Positions 47,740 through 59,519 of a DNA stretch of 64,000 bases are shown piece after piece; positions within the stretch are counted from its first letter, which is position 1, and every line of letters starts with the position of its first letter. The DNA is from Mya arenaria (lineage: Eukaryota; Mollusca; Bivalvia; Myida; Myidae). The stretch covers positions 16,265,088 through 16,329,087 of the forward strand of contig NC_069124.1 of the NCBI RefSeq assembly GCF_026914265.1, read 5' to 3'. The notes below the pieces were generated by a model, which saw only the letters and a program-made list of their open reading frames with translations, did no database searches and was not told the origin of the DNA. A program made the position numbers and the translations under genes.

Positions 47740-48915
47740 CAAAACAACACAACCCGATCCTGAGACATGTTTGTTTACAACGCGACCCTGCGACATGTTT
47801 GTTTACAACGCAATCCTGCGACATGTTTGTTTACAACGCGATTCTGCGACATGTTTGTTTACAACGCGATCCGGCGACATGCCTGTTTACAACGCGATCC
47901 TGAGACATGTTTGTTTACAACGCGATCCTGAGACATGTTTGTTTACAACGCCATCCTGGGACATGTTTGTTTACAACGCGATCCGGCGACATGCCTGTTA
48001 ACAACGCAATTCTGCGACATGTTTGTTTACAACGCGATCCTGAGACATGTTTGTTTACAACGCGATCCTGAGACATGTTTGTTAACAACGCGATCCTGAG
48101 ACATGCCTGTTAACAACATGATCCTGAGATATGCCTGTTAACAACGCGATCCTAATAAATGCCTGTTAACAACGCGATCCTCCGACATGTCTGTAAACAA
48201 CATGATCCTGAGATATACCTGTTAACAACGCGATCCTAATAAATGCCTGTTAACAACGCGATCCTCCGACATGTCTGTAAACAACATGATCCTGAGATAT
48301 GCCTGTTAACAACGCGAACCTACGACATGTTTGTTAACAACACATCCTTTGACATGCATGTTAACAACACATCCTTTGACATGCCTGTTAACAACACATC
48401 CTTTGACATGCCTGTTAACAACGCGATCCTGCGACATGCCTGTTAACAACGCGAACTTGCGACATGCCTGTTAACAACGCGAACCTACGACATGTCTGTT
48501 AACAACACATCCTTTGACATGCCTGTTAACAACGCGATCCTTTGACATGCCTGTTAACAACACATCCTTTGACATGCCTGTTAACAACGCGATCCTGCGA
48601 CATGCCTGTTAACAACGCGATCCTGCGACATGTCTGTTAACAACGCGATCCTGCGACATGCCTGTTAACAACGCGAACCTACGACATGCCTGTTAACAAC
48701 ACATCCTTTGACATGCCTGTTAACAACACATCCTTTGACATGCCTGTTAACAACACATCCTTTGACATGCCTGTTAACAACGCGATCCTGCGACATGCCT
48801 GTTAACAACGCGATCCTGCGACATGTCTGTTAACAACGCGAACCTGCGACATGTTTGTTAACAACGCGAACTTGCGACATGTTTGTTAACAACGCGAACC
48901 TGCGACATGTTAGTT
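47740..48915. repeat. 28-bp minisatellite, about 42 units
   Basis: Unit type is ACATGCCTGTTAACAACGCG plus ATCCTGCG. The left part is dominated by GTTTAC variants and the right part by GTTAAC variants, with a TTTGACATG subtype in blocks. Because 28 is not a multiple of 3, open frames through it repeat every 28 codons (three units) and do not indicate a gene. Confidence 0.97.
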
Positions 48916-50018
48916 AATGATACATTTCAGGATAAAAAATGGCAACAATACAGGCACCTAGGATTAAGACGGACTATTAAATTATGTTCAGAGCAAAAAA
49001 TTGTAACATTTGCATATTCGGACACGGTCAACATTATGGACCAAGTCACACATTGCGTAGTCACAGATATGTCTTAAAAAGTATGTCTTGTAAACCGCCT
49101 GTAAATCGTCTCTAACATTAATAGAATTTATTTAAATTGGTTAATTAAACTTTTTAGCAATTTTCTAATTAAAATGTATGGGGAGAAAAGGGTATGCTTT
49201 GATATACAATAATTCTTTAAAAAACAAATATAAATGTGCGAAAGAACGCACGATTTTACCATTTTTTTATTTCACTATGTTAGATGATGTGCCTTTTTTC
49301 CAATCTAGATGCTCCGATATTTGGATTACACGATTAAATGATCTCTGTGATCTCAGCTAATTCGGATACCTTTTATTAGTTTACTGGTTCATCATCATAC
49401 CAAGCGTCACCACCATCATTGTCTTATCATCATCAATTTCATCAGCAACAGCAGCAGCAGCAGCAGCTATTCACCGGAACTATCACCATCAATCCCAATG
49501 TCACCATATCGAAAATGTTAAAAAATAACGCCGTTGTGTTTACTTGATCTATACGACATATTCCAAAATAAAATAAGTGAGCAAATTATATATATATATA
49601 TATACGTTGCAATATCATGGAATGTATATAATTTGTATTGATGTGACTTTAATAAACTATCAATCTAAAATGTGTACGTCTTCAAAACACTGGATTATCT
49701 CCCACTATAGTAATAAACGCTTCATGAAAGTATTGTTAAGTTTCTGACACTGCCACTTTTTCTTACCAGCATTTTCATTAGTTTATACAAACTATGTTTC
49801 AGCTAGGTTAATTTATATTTCACATTCCTAAATGAACATTGTTGAAGAGATCAGATTATGTGTAAAATTATATTAATGGTCATATATTTTTATCCAATGG
49901 GAAGACAGAATACTTCTAATTTACAAATACAATTATTTCAGTAAATCAGCAGCCAGCCTTTAATCAGGTGAAGCAGTTTATATAAACATTGGCTAGCCCA
50001 CTTTATGGGTACTTTACA
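48916..50018. other. No gene; microsatellites
   Basis: There is an ATC/CAG-rich stretch at about 49390-49470, including about six CAG units, and a (TA)n run near 49588-49606. No supported gene. Confidence 0.55.
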
Positions 50019-50108
50019 CAATAGTATGTAGACCATTAAAAAAGAGTCCAATAGTATGTAGACCATTAAAAAAGAGTCCAATAGTATGTAGACCATTAAA
50101 AAAGAGTC
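50019..50108. repeat. 30-bp tandem repeat, three units
   Basis: CAATAGTATGTAGACCATTA plus AAAAAGAGTC repeats exactly at 50019, 50049 and 50079. The perfect identity implies a recent expansion. Confidence 0.95.
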
Positions 50109-50189
50109 AAGGTTGTAAGTATGAACTTAACAAAATAAAAGTTGATTTGACTGTTGCATCAAACCATATGTTTGTAAGTTCATACTAAC

Positions 50190-50497
50190 CAGTGCTCCAT
50201 CTAGGCCTAAATAGCAGATTGGGGCACCCAGTTAACCTTTTCCAGCACCCTGCTGCCTTTTTACAACACCCTGCTGTGCCCTTTTGTTTGAGAGTCAATT
50301 TTCAGAAATAAGTATAAAAAATAATGGATATACATAATGTTTTCACTAAAGTGTATTCATAACAAACTATAAGTATTGAACTTGTTTAGAATCTATTGCC
50401 CACTGCAAGTGTCCCCATTAAGTCTTATTCAATGCGCATCAAAAGAGGCCTTTCTGACCTAGTGCCCCGACCTTTTCAAATCCTGGCTGGAACACTG
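50190..50497. mobile_element. hAT-like MITE
   Basis: Its ends are CAGTGCTCCATCTAGG and, inverted, CAGTGTTCCAGCCAGG. Flanks CTAAC and CCAAC agree at four of five positions. No coding content. Confidence 0.6.
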
Positions 50498-50530
50498 CCA
50501 ACAATACATGTTACACCTATAAGAAAGAAA

Positions 50531-51865
50531 GTCTGTTATGTTCTTAATTTATCAGGATATCACTGACAGTCAAGTTTAGTTATAAGGTCTGTGTTGTTCT
50601 TAATTTATCAGGATATCACTGACAGTCAAGTTTAGTTATAAAGTCTGTGTTGTTCTTAATTTATCAGGATATCACTGACAGTCAAGTTTAGTTATAAGGT
50701 CTGTGTTGTTCTTAATTTATCAGGATATCACTGACAGTCAAGTTTAGTTATAAAGTCTGTCTTGTTCTTAATTTATCAGGATATCAGTGACAGTCAAGTT
50801 TAGTTATAGTCTGTGTTGTTCTTAATTTATCAGGATATCAGTGACAGTCAAGTTTAGTTATAAAGTCTGTGTTGTTCTTAATTTATCAGGATATCAGTGA
50901 CAGTCAAGTTTAGTTATAAAGTCTGTGTTGTTTTTAATTTATCAGGATATCAGTGACAGTCAAGTTTAGTTATAAGGTCTGTGTTGTTCTTAATTTATCA
51001 GGATATCAGTGACAGTCAAGTTTAGTTATAAAGTCTGTGTTGTTCTTAATTTATCAGGATATCAGTGACAGTCAAGTTTAGTTATAAAGTCTGTGTTGTT
51101 CTTAATTTATCAGGATATCAGTGACAGTCAAGTTTAGTTATAAAGTCTGTGTTGTTCTTAATTTATCAGGATATCAGTGACAGTCAAGTTTAGTTATAAA
51201 GTCTGTGTTGTTCTTAATTTATCAGGATATCAGTGACAGTCAAGTTTAGTTATAAAGTCTGTGTTGTTCTTAATTTATCAGGATATCAGTGACAGTCAAG
51301 TTTAGTTATAAGGTCTGTTTTGTTCTTAATTTATCAGGATATCACTGACAGTCAAGTTTAGTTATAAAGTCTGTGTTGTTCTTAATTTATCAGGATATCA
51401 GTGACAGTCAAGTTTAGTTATAAAGTCTGTGTTGTTCTTAATTTATCAGGATATCAGTGACAGTCAAGTTTAGTTATAAAGTCTGTGTTGTTCTTAATTT
51501 ATCAGTATATCAGTGACAGTCAAGTTAAGTTATAAAGTCTGTGTTGTTCTTAATTTATCAGGATATCAGTGACAGTCAAGTTAAGTTATAAAGTCTGTGT
51601 TGTTCTTAATTTATCAGGATATCAGTGACAGTCAAGTTTAGTTATAAAGTCTGTGTTGTTCTTAATTTATCAGGATATCACTGACAGTCAAGTTTAGTTA
51701 TAAAGTCTGTGTTGTTCTTAATCTATCACAACGGGAAGGACCATTCAGTTTGGCTATACAGTCCATGTTGTTTTTAATGTATTAGGAGACAACCGACCAT
51801 CTAGTTTGGCTTTTTAGTCCATGTTGTTCTTAATGATTTAGGATACGTCTGCCATGTACGGTAAT
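50531..51865. repeat. 56-bp satellite, about 21 units plus decayed edge
   Basis: Unit marks: GTCTGTGTTGTTCTTAATTT then ATCAGGATATCAGTGACAGT and CAAGTTTAGTTATAAA, with an exact 56-bp period (50587, 50643 and so on). Units alternate GATATCAGTGA and GATATCACTGA in blocks. Two or three heavily diverged units (51707-51865) mark the right edge. Confidence 0.97.
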
Positions 51866-52511
51866 GATTACCGTAACTAATGTATGCTTCCAGAATCATT
51901 GAACAGTAGAAGCTAGTTTAAAATCTAGTCAAAAGAAAAACAAAATGGTACACATTTTCAATAGGGTGTAAATCACATTTCATCAGTTTATTAGAAAAAA
52001 TTCTTGAAAAAGCAAACATAATGACACTCCCCATGAACCCACAAAATGAACACTAAAAGAGTAAAAAATCACAAAAGATTATCGCATATAAAACATTGTA
52101 ATACTATATAATATAGCATATTGCTTTAATAGTAGGTATTTTCAGTAGTCAATACAAGAGTCTGGTATGAAGAAATTTATAGCGAATATTGTAAACAGCT
52201 TTTCAATTTGTATAAAAAACATTTATTTATATATACATGTTTTCGAGGTTTGCATATTTTATGGAAAAAGAAATTTTCAGAAATCATAGGCAACTTTAAT
52301 GCAACAACTTATATTTCTTATTCATAATATCTAAAATGTAATCAATACAAACACCAATTTGTACTAATTAATATTAAAAATGTCTTCAAAAATCTTAATT
52401 CAGACTCATTAACAAAATATAGCAGGAAAGACATTCTTTTGAGTAGAACAGAGTGATTTACTGCCCCTTTTTCCCTTAATAATACATGTTGCAGTTAACT
52501 TTACTAAAATT
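51866..52511. other. No gene recognised
   Basis: AT-rich sequence between the satellite and the first family-B MITE, downstream of TBCA. Confidence 0.4.
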
Positions 52512-52515
52512 TTAA

Positions 52516-52877
52516 GTGACACTCTTATTCAAAATAAATACATACACAATAAACATCCATTTTGACTGATAAACCTTAAATAACTACTTACTAAATAATG
52601 CATATGTGGAAAATATTAATTACTGGTAACAAGATTGTAACCATGTATTTAATAGCAGAAAGCGCAAAAATAATAAAATAATTGGTTATTGCTAAAAGGT
52701 TTGCTATGGTATATTATAGTCTGATTAGGTGGAAATATGTTTCATGCTCATTTCTTTAAAATTAAACTCTGTATCCTTCATAACAAACATTGTTTTTGAA
52801 ATTTATTTATTCTTTTGGGAATATAAAAACAATATTATTAATTATGGTAAATCTTATTTGGAAGTAAGAGTGCATCT
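52516..52877 (+). mobile_element. MITE family B, downstream of TBCA
   Basis: It is flanked by TTAA (52512-52515, 52878-52881). Ends are GTGACACTCTTATTC and, inverted, GATGCACTCTTACTTCC. Internal words 'ctaaataatgcat' and 'ggaaaatattaattact' recur in the other copies. Confidence 0.85.
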
Positions 52878-53043
52878 TTAAAATGGCCATTAAGATCTAG
52901 TACTACAAATAATTTAAGCTCATCACAATATTGTATTGGTCATTTCAAAGTTATCACAAGGTCATATCCTGGTATCAGCTCCGTAGCATCAGCCCCTGTA
53001 CCAGTAGTCTATGATCCATATATTGAGCTAAAGGCCCCGTTGT

Positions 53044-56000
53044 TCACGCCTCAAGTACTTTCCCGGCCTCCTCTATAGCTTTGGATGCTTCTTTGTATGC
53101 TGCATCCTCGGCCAATGATTCTGAACTCTCCTGTAAAATGCAAGACGTGTTATCAGTGGTTATAATAAGCCCAAGTTCAAATTCTTAATTTCATATCATA
53201 GCAGGGCCTTTATAATTGTGTATGCCCAGAACAGAATTAAAGTGATACTCTTATTCAGAAATCAATACATATGCATGTATAAAAGTCATTAATTGTGAGT
53301 AATAAACCTTTATCTACTTCCTAAATAATGCATTTATGGAAAATATTAATTACTGATAACAAGATTGTAACCATGTTTTTAATAGCTGAAAACCCAAAAT
53401 ATTAAATGATTGGTGAATGCTTCTATCATAAGGTAGAAATACCCTGTTTTCATCATCTTTCTTTCAAATTAAACGCGTTATCCTTAATAAAAACCATTGT
53501 TTTCTACATTAATTCATCCATTTTGGTATATCTAAACAATTATATTACTCGTGGTAATTCTTATTTGGGAGTAAGAGAGCATGTTTAAGAATTATGACTC
53601 GTTTATCCAAAAGTCTAATTTTTATGACAATTTTAAGTATTTATAATCATACTTTCATCATATGATGGCAATGGTTTATAAGATAACTAAAAAACAAGAC
53701 GCCATTTGTTTATTTGAGTTTATCAAGGTCTGCCCGCGCCCATTGGCTGAATTATGGCTTGACCCCGCTGTGACGCCATCACGACTTAAATTGTGTTTAA
53801 ATGCCATACGTGACATGAGATAGAAGTGACAGCAATTCGCAGTCAAATCCAGACATTGGAAGACTTGAAGAAACAGAGTGAGATACAAGAGATCCGGGTG
53901 CGATACCCTAGCTTTTTGCGAAGAGACCTCTTGGTTCTTTAACGTGCTCGGTGTAAAGCACCGATACACGGGATACAACTTTCCTGGGTTGAACCAGTAC
54001 TGAGTACACCTCTTTTCCAAGCACTACCCTTTAAATGCCGAGCGCCAGGCAAAGGAGCTACTTGAACCAGCTTTTAACGTATTTCGGTACGACGCGGCCC
54101 GGGATCAAACCCACGACCTCCCGCTCAGTAGCCGGATGCCTTAACCACAAGGCCACGGAGACGTCAATGCGGCACCGCGGCATTTAGGCTGGATTTTTTA
54201 TTTGATGTAATTTTGCAAACCTAGGATTTGAGCTAGTGATCTAGTATTTTAAACCAAAGAGACCCATATTTATACTTATCGGAGATATTGTTCATACAAA
54301 TAACCTGATCAACAGAAACTATTCCATGTGTGTGAGGAAAAATGAACATTTTATAAATACATCAGCTTTTCCAATAAGATCTGTCCCAGAGACCTAGTTT
54401 TTCACCCTAGTAACACACTTGATTATCTAAGATTTCATGTACACAAATATTTTTAAAGTTAATTAAAATTTAATTTAAATATGGGTAGATATGAAATTCA
54501 TGATTGGGATGTGTGTTTATAAAATAGAAATTGAATTTAGTTGTTGACTGATATTGATAGGTTTGGTAAGCATAGAATTTTTTTATTGCCATCGGGAAAT
54601 TTTTTCCTAAGATTTGACCTAGTGATCTAGTTTTTGATCTGAGGTGACCCATATTTACAAATGTTTAAGACAACATGTAGAAAAATGTTCTGACCAAGTT
54701 TCATAAAGATTTGACGAAAAATAATGAATTTAATGATTTATTATGACCCTGTGCAGACAAGCATTCTGACCATGTTTCATCAAGATTTGATAAAAATTGC
54801 TGAATTTATTACCGTGAAATATTTCTTTTAAAGATTTGACCTGAGATGACCCATAATCATATATATATTGAAGATAACATGCCGACAAATAGTCTGACTA
54901 AGTTTGATAACCATTGGATAAAAACTCTTGATTTTATTACATAAAATGAAAACTTTAACGCAGAATTGTTAACGCCCTCCCGCCCGGTTTTCGCCATTCT
55001 ATAACACGTAATTTTTTAATGAAAATTCTGCCTAATAATTACTGAAATAACTATTACCATACCAAAACGGTGTAAGTTAACCTCAAACATTTTTCCCTGT
55101 TATGTTTTATCAGTTTAGAGATAGTATAATTACTTTTACCATACTCTCTCCATAACCTCAAACAGTTTTTCATTTTAATGTTTATCAATTTATGTAGTTT
55201 TAAATTTAGGGTGATATCAACTCTTTACAGTAAGTTAACACAGGACTCACTTTGAAACCATGGTGATTTTGATGTGTAATTTGATTCCTTTACAATCTGA
55301 TAGAATGTACATGTAAGATTTTAGAAAAAACAACTTATGAACAACATGCAGGGCTTTTTCTGCCAATTTTGGGAAAACTTTAAACGACCCTAAACATTTT
55401 GGGAAAATTTGTGTCGCGAATATGCCTAAATTAGGAGATTTTACTGTTTTAAAAGAACACAAAAGTTTCTTTTCCCTTTCAAAAGACCTAAAATGGCTGA
55501 AATATCAATCCTTGGTGTGTAAATATCTATTGCAAAAAATCATGACAGATAATATTTCATACTGACCTCTGAATGTGTTAAAAATCTATGATTTCTGAAT
55601 TCAATCCTCCCGAAAACTTTACATCACATAATTTGTTAGGATGTTGAATGAGCCAGTACAGGTAAAAAGACTTTAAAATCATTTTTTTTTATTGGGATTT
55701 TTTTCTGAGGATTGGGAAAAATATTATATATTTTGCTTTCGGAATGGGTCCGATAGTAGGACCCTTGGGTACTGTAGAAAAAACCCTGACATGCAAACCA
55801 TTCTGCTTTAACCTGTAACATTTAAACCATGATACTTACAAGGACATTCCGGAGGTCGTCTCTGGCTTTTATTAACCGGTTTTTCGTGTCGGGAATCATT
55901 GCCTTTGATTCGCCAATCACTTCATTCTACAAGATATAATTCTACATGCTTAAAGTGACGCTCGTATTTAAAATCAATACATACACATTTAAGGAATTTT

Positions 56001-58715
56001 AAAATATTCCTGATTTAGGGTCTTATTGAAACCCCTGTCACATGTATAACAAACATAATCTTGGAGTGATAAACCTTTAACTACATACTAAATAATGCAT
56101 TTATGGAAAATATTAATTACTGTTAACAAAACTGTAACTGTGCATTTAATGGTTGAATATGCCAACATATTAAATGGTTGGTGAGTGCTAAAAGAATTAC
56201 AGTTATCAACTATCATCTCATAAGGTAGAAATACCATGTTTTCTGCACCTTTCTTTGAATTTAAGCATGGTATCCTTCATAAGAGCCATTGTTTTCGATA
56301 TTTATTCATCCTTTTTTAGTAAATGAAAACAATTGTATTAATTCTTATAACTCTTATTTGGGACTAAGAGTGCACATATTTAAGCGTATTTTATTTGAAT
56401 CTCAGCCTAATAAGCAATTTTGTATGAATTTGAGACTCAACCTACAGATAATGAGATTAGATGTGTTCAGAGACAATAAAATGACTTTCAAATGATGCAA
56501 AGTCACAGTTCTTCTATAACTCCACAGTTTTCTTACTTAAAAATGTATGCATTGACTGCCAGTATTCAAATTACTGCATAACATTAAGTTGATTAACATG
56601 AAAATATTGTTTGTGCCTTATCAATATTACAGTATCTTTTGCTCCATTTTTCTTCCTTTTCATTGTGTGTAACAAGTATAGCCACTATGTACCTGCTTTC
56701 TCAGTTCATATTCGTCTTTCCCGTCCCCTTTCATTTTGTTGTAGCGCTCTTCTTCTTTCTGGGCTTCTTGCTCGTAATACCCTTTTTCTTTTGTCAGTCT
56801 GAATAAATAATGAATTAAGAAATGTTAGATGTAAAAACAAACTTTTGGTTCTTTGAACATGAAATCCCATTCAATCATATCTAATCTTATACTGATCTTG
56901 TACTGGAGTAAACATTGTTTGACATAAACCGTTCGTGCATAAGTGTCTGCCCATTATCTACTTATAAATGGCAGGATTCGGAGTCAAAGTCTAGAAGCCC
57001 AATAGTTTCAGATTAAGAGAAAACAGAAGGAAAATTTACCGCTTTTCTATCAGAGATTATGGAAAATCTCCCTCACCCCTGCTAATTTTAGCATCAACAT
57101 GTAAACCAACGGTCTGTCTGTGTAATAAGCAATTAATCTGTTTGTATTTTTGTATGTTATAGACTAACTTGAATTGATATAATTTTAAAATTCAGAAAGG
57201 TTTAAATAAGAGAGATATTTCAAAAAAGAACTCCTAAGTATAGTCATGACTGATAATGTTGAAATATCTTCATGCTATTTCAACAAAGAATTCCTAAGTA
57301 TAGTCATGGCTGATATCGTTGAAATAGCTTCATGCGATCCATGGCGTCCTCTGCAAGAATAGGGAAATTATTATTGCGGACAGGATCTTGGATGAAATTT
57401 CGCCTCTAGTGCAAAAAATATACAAAAACAGAGCTACAGATGAAAAATAATTGTATTGTATGTCCATATCAGACCATAGATTGTTAAAATTTCCTGGCTT
57501 GATCCTTTATGCAGAACTTAATTAATTTTAAAAACTGCAGGGCTTTTTCACCAAAAATTGTGAAGAGGCCTAGCCTTTTCATTTTGGGAAATTTAAATCC
57601 GTGAAATTCTGCAAATTGGGAAATTTAAATGTGTAAACATCTCAAAATGGGAAATTCCACATATGAGGATTGAAGACACCTTTTAAACACAGGTCAAGGT
57701 ATCCATATGAAACTTGGAACTCATGTTACAAAAAACAGGCTCATATCATACATGTGAGTTTACTTCTAGCTGATTTTTTTCATAAAATTTATGACCTTTT
57801 TAATATGAAATGTGTACAAACACTCCACAGGGTCAAGTTTGAAAGGTCTAAAATGTATTGACTTCCAATTGATACACATGTAGATCTTTGGGGGAGAAAT
57901 CATGTCACTTCACTTTTTTAACATGACGCAATGAGAAGAGAGGGAGAGCGATTAGTTTTAATCTTCATAGAGTTGATTCTAAATCGAGGGAAAGAATTGA
58001 TAACAATATATGGACTATAATTGGTCCTCGAATAACATTTACATTATACAGCATTCTTCTGATGTTAACATAAAAGATAAAAAGAATAATTTGCTCTAAC
58101 AGAATAAATTTTTATTGTAAATTTTTGAAGTAAGGTCTTCCTTTTTGGGAAAAATATCTGGGAATTGTGAACAAAATATCTGGAAATTGGGAAAATATGC
58201 CATTTTTCCCTATTGTGTAGTAGCCTAATTTCAGCCCCTAGCAAAGAAGGTGAAAAAGCCCTGAACTGACAACACTAAGATCCCTTTGCATATTGAATAA
58301 CACAATGCTGGGCAAGGGCAATCACTGCTTAAGAATTTAAATGATTCTACACAATTAAATGACCATCTTTGATTTGGTCGACATGGTTGTTCAAATATGG
58401 TCGAAAATTAAACGCAGTAATCATACGCCCTAATACCTATTTTTATTTATACTGATATGAAAGACATTTAATTTTCAATAGTAATTAGGACATTTGAAAT
58501 TGTATTTGTGCCAGTTCTGACTCTTATCTGTAGCTCTTTCGAACTAAAACAGATAACTGGACCCGATGATTAAACAAAACTTTGTTAGTTGTTGTGTTCT
58601 ACAAAACGAATGTCGCGAAATTATGTTGCGCATTTTCCATTTTTAAGTGTTCGTTTCAAAATTACCTTTTGACAACCCCAGTCTTGATCTTAATTTGCTT
58701 TAATCCTTCGGCCAT
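53044..58715 (-). CDS. TBCA: Tubulin-binding cofactor A, four exons
   Basis: Cofactor A is a small three-helix-bundle chaperone that holds quasi-native beta-tubulin released from CCT before it passes to cofactor D. Exons are 58666-58715, 56693-56798, 55840-55926 and 53044-53130. They join in phase to 109 residues, against about 108 in vertebrates. The start is MAEGLKQIKIKTGVVKRL, nearly the canonical N terminus. The second exon is YYEQEAQKEEERYNKMK. The third has the conserved ESKAMIPDTKNRLIKA (compare the family's ESRMMIPDCQRRL). The last ends EEAGKVLEA. Donors are GTAATT, GTACAT and GTAAGT, and all acceptors end in AG. The introns carry a SINE, two family-B MITEs and two elements with 5-bp duplications. 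Assignment is firm. Confidence 0.96.
53241..53584 (+). mobile_element. MITE family B, TBCA intron 3
   Basis: It is bounded by TTAA (53237-53240, 53585-53588), with ends AGTGATACTCTTATTC and 'taagagagcatgt'. It is collinear with 52516-52877 along most of its length. Confidence 0.85.
53685..54168 (-). mobile_element. tRNA-headed SINE, TBCA intron 3
   Basis: On the minus strand it begins with a tRNA-like head: box A 'tggccttgtggttaaggc', box B 'gggtttgatccc'. The body includes 'cccgtgtatcggtgctttac' and GCACGTTAAAGAACC (53933-53972), shared with the SINE at 38237-38450. It ends in an A-rich tail. The length of about 480 bp is long for a SINE. Confidence 0.8.
54169..55348. other. TBCA intron 3 sequence, decayed repeat
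   Basis: Loose repeats of 'gatttgacctagtgatctag-ttt' and 'gaccaagtttcat-aagatttga' occur at about 54220, 54380, 54615, 54690 and 54765. They probably come from an old tandem array. No exon is seen. Confidence 0.5.
55349..55788. mobile_element. Non-autonomous DNA element, CAGGGCTTTTTC ends, 5-bp TSD
   Basis: Ends are CAGGGCTTTTTCTGCC and, inverted, CAGGGTTTTTTCTACAG. ACATG is repeated directly at both borders (55344-55348, 55789-55793). It is related to 57538-58263 by ends and by internal 'ttttgggaaaa' words. It lies in TBCA intron 3. Confidence 0.85.
55954..56379 (+). mobile_element. MITE family B, TBCA intron 2
   Basis: It is bounded by TTAA (55950-55953, 56380-56383), with ends AGTGACGCTCG and 'taagagtgcacatat'. 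It carries an extra internal segment of about 60 bp (near 55990-56050). It stops 27 bp from the TBCA exon 3 acceptor. Confidence 0.85.
57538..58263. mobile_element. Non-autonomous DNA element, CAGGGCTTTTTC ends, 5-bp TSD
   Basis: Inverted ends both read CAGGGCTTTTTCACC. AACTG is repeated at both borders (57533-57537, 58264-58268). It is 726 bp, without a transposase frame, and lies in TBCA intron 1. The TIR looks hAT-like but the 5-bp duplication is shorter than the usual 8. Confidence 0.88.
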
Positions 58716-59519
58716 CTTCACGACTATGTATCAGACACGATAGATAAATGTAGACTGCTAATTTTATCAATGATCCTGTCGTGGGTGACTAAAGGCGTGA
58801 CTAACAACAAGGTTTTATTTAGTACTCAAACAATTTCGTACCAAACAAGGTTAAATACTACTATTAGTTAAAGTGAATTTCAATGATAATGAAATTACGA
58901 TGGTTTTAGATACAGATCATTTTCTTTTTTCTTACACGAAGAGCCGTACAGAAGTATACCATACTGAAGTTTCTTGTGGTTGTGGATCATTTTGGAAAGG
59001 AAAGAGTGTCTGGAATATATTGAATGCTTTGAGTGGTGAAACTTCGAGATTACTAGGACCAATAATTACTTTTAACAAATCCTACTCCCTGATTAGAGGC
59101 ATGAAGTTTATTTGGAAGAAGAAGAAAAACACACATTTTAAAATAGGAAGATCAAGGTAAATAAGTATTGTACTCGGTACCTCCCTATATACTGTGCTGT
59201 GGGGCTACGATTGTCCGCACCGGTGTCCCATATGGTTCTATCTACGCAAGTGTAGATGTGCAAGTCTATGAGAAACAGTGGTATCTTAACCTTTAAAATA
59301 GGCCCCAGAAACCTTAAGTCTTTGCATGTGTTTGCTTACAGCGTATGTATACGTTGATATATACGGCTGTTCATATGTTAAAAAGTGAGCACGAGGTATG
59401 GATCGAGGTCCTCCCCCAAAAAAAGTTTCGTTATTTTGTTCTGAAATTATGGTTTTGGGTGTATTTTGTAAAACAATAATCCGAAATTAGCAAACAAGTT
59501 TACTTGGAACAAATATGGG
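58716..59519. other. Upstream of TBCA
   Basis: This is the promoter region of the minus-strand TBCA gene. A plus-strand open frame (58873-59160) ends next to a donor-like CAAG|GTAAAT but matches nothing I know, so no gene is called. Confidence 0.45.

Noticed and set aside
47740-48915. CRISPR array
   Set aside because: Units are contiguous tandem repeats without unique spacers, in an animal genome.
47711-49077. Long open frames through the 28-bp repeat
   Set aside because: They repeat every 28 codons because the unit length is not divisible by three; no start context or non-repeat domain.
58873-59160. Divergent coding exon opposite TBCA
   Set aside because: Ends at a donor-like CAAG|GTAAAT but the peptide matches no family I know and no second exon was found.
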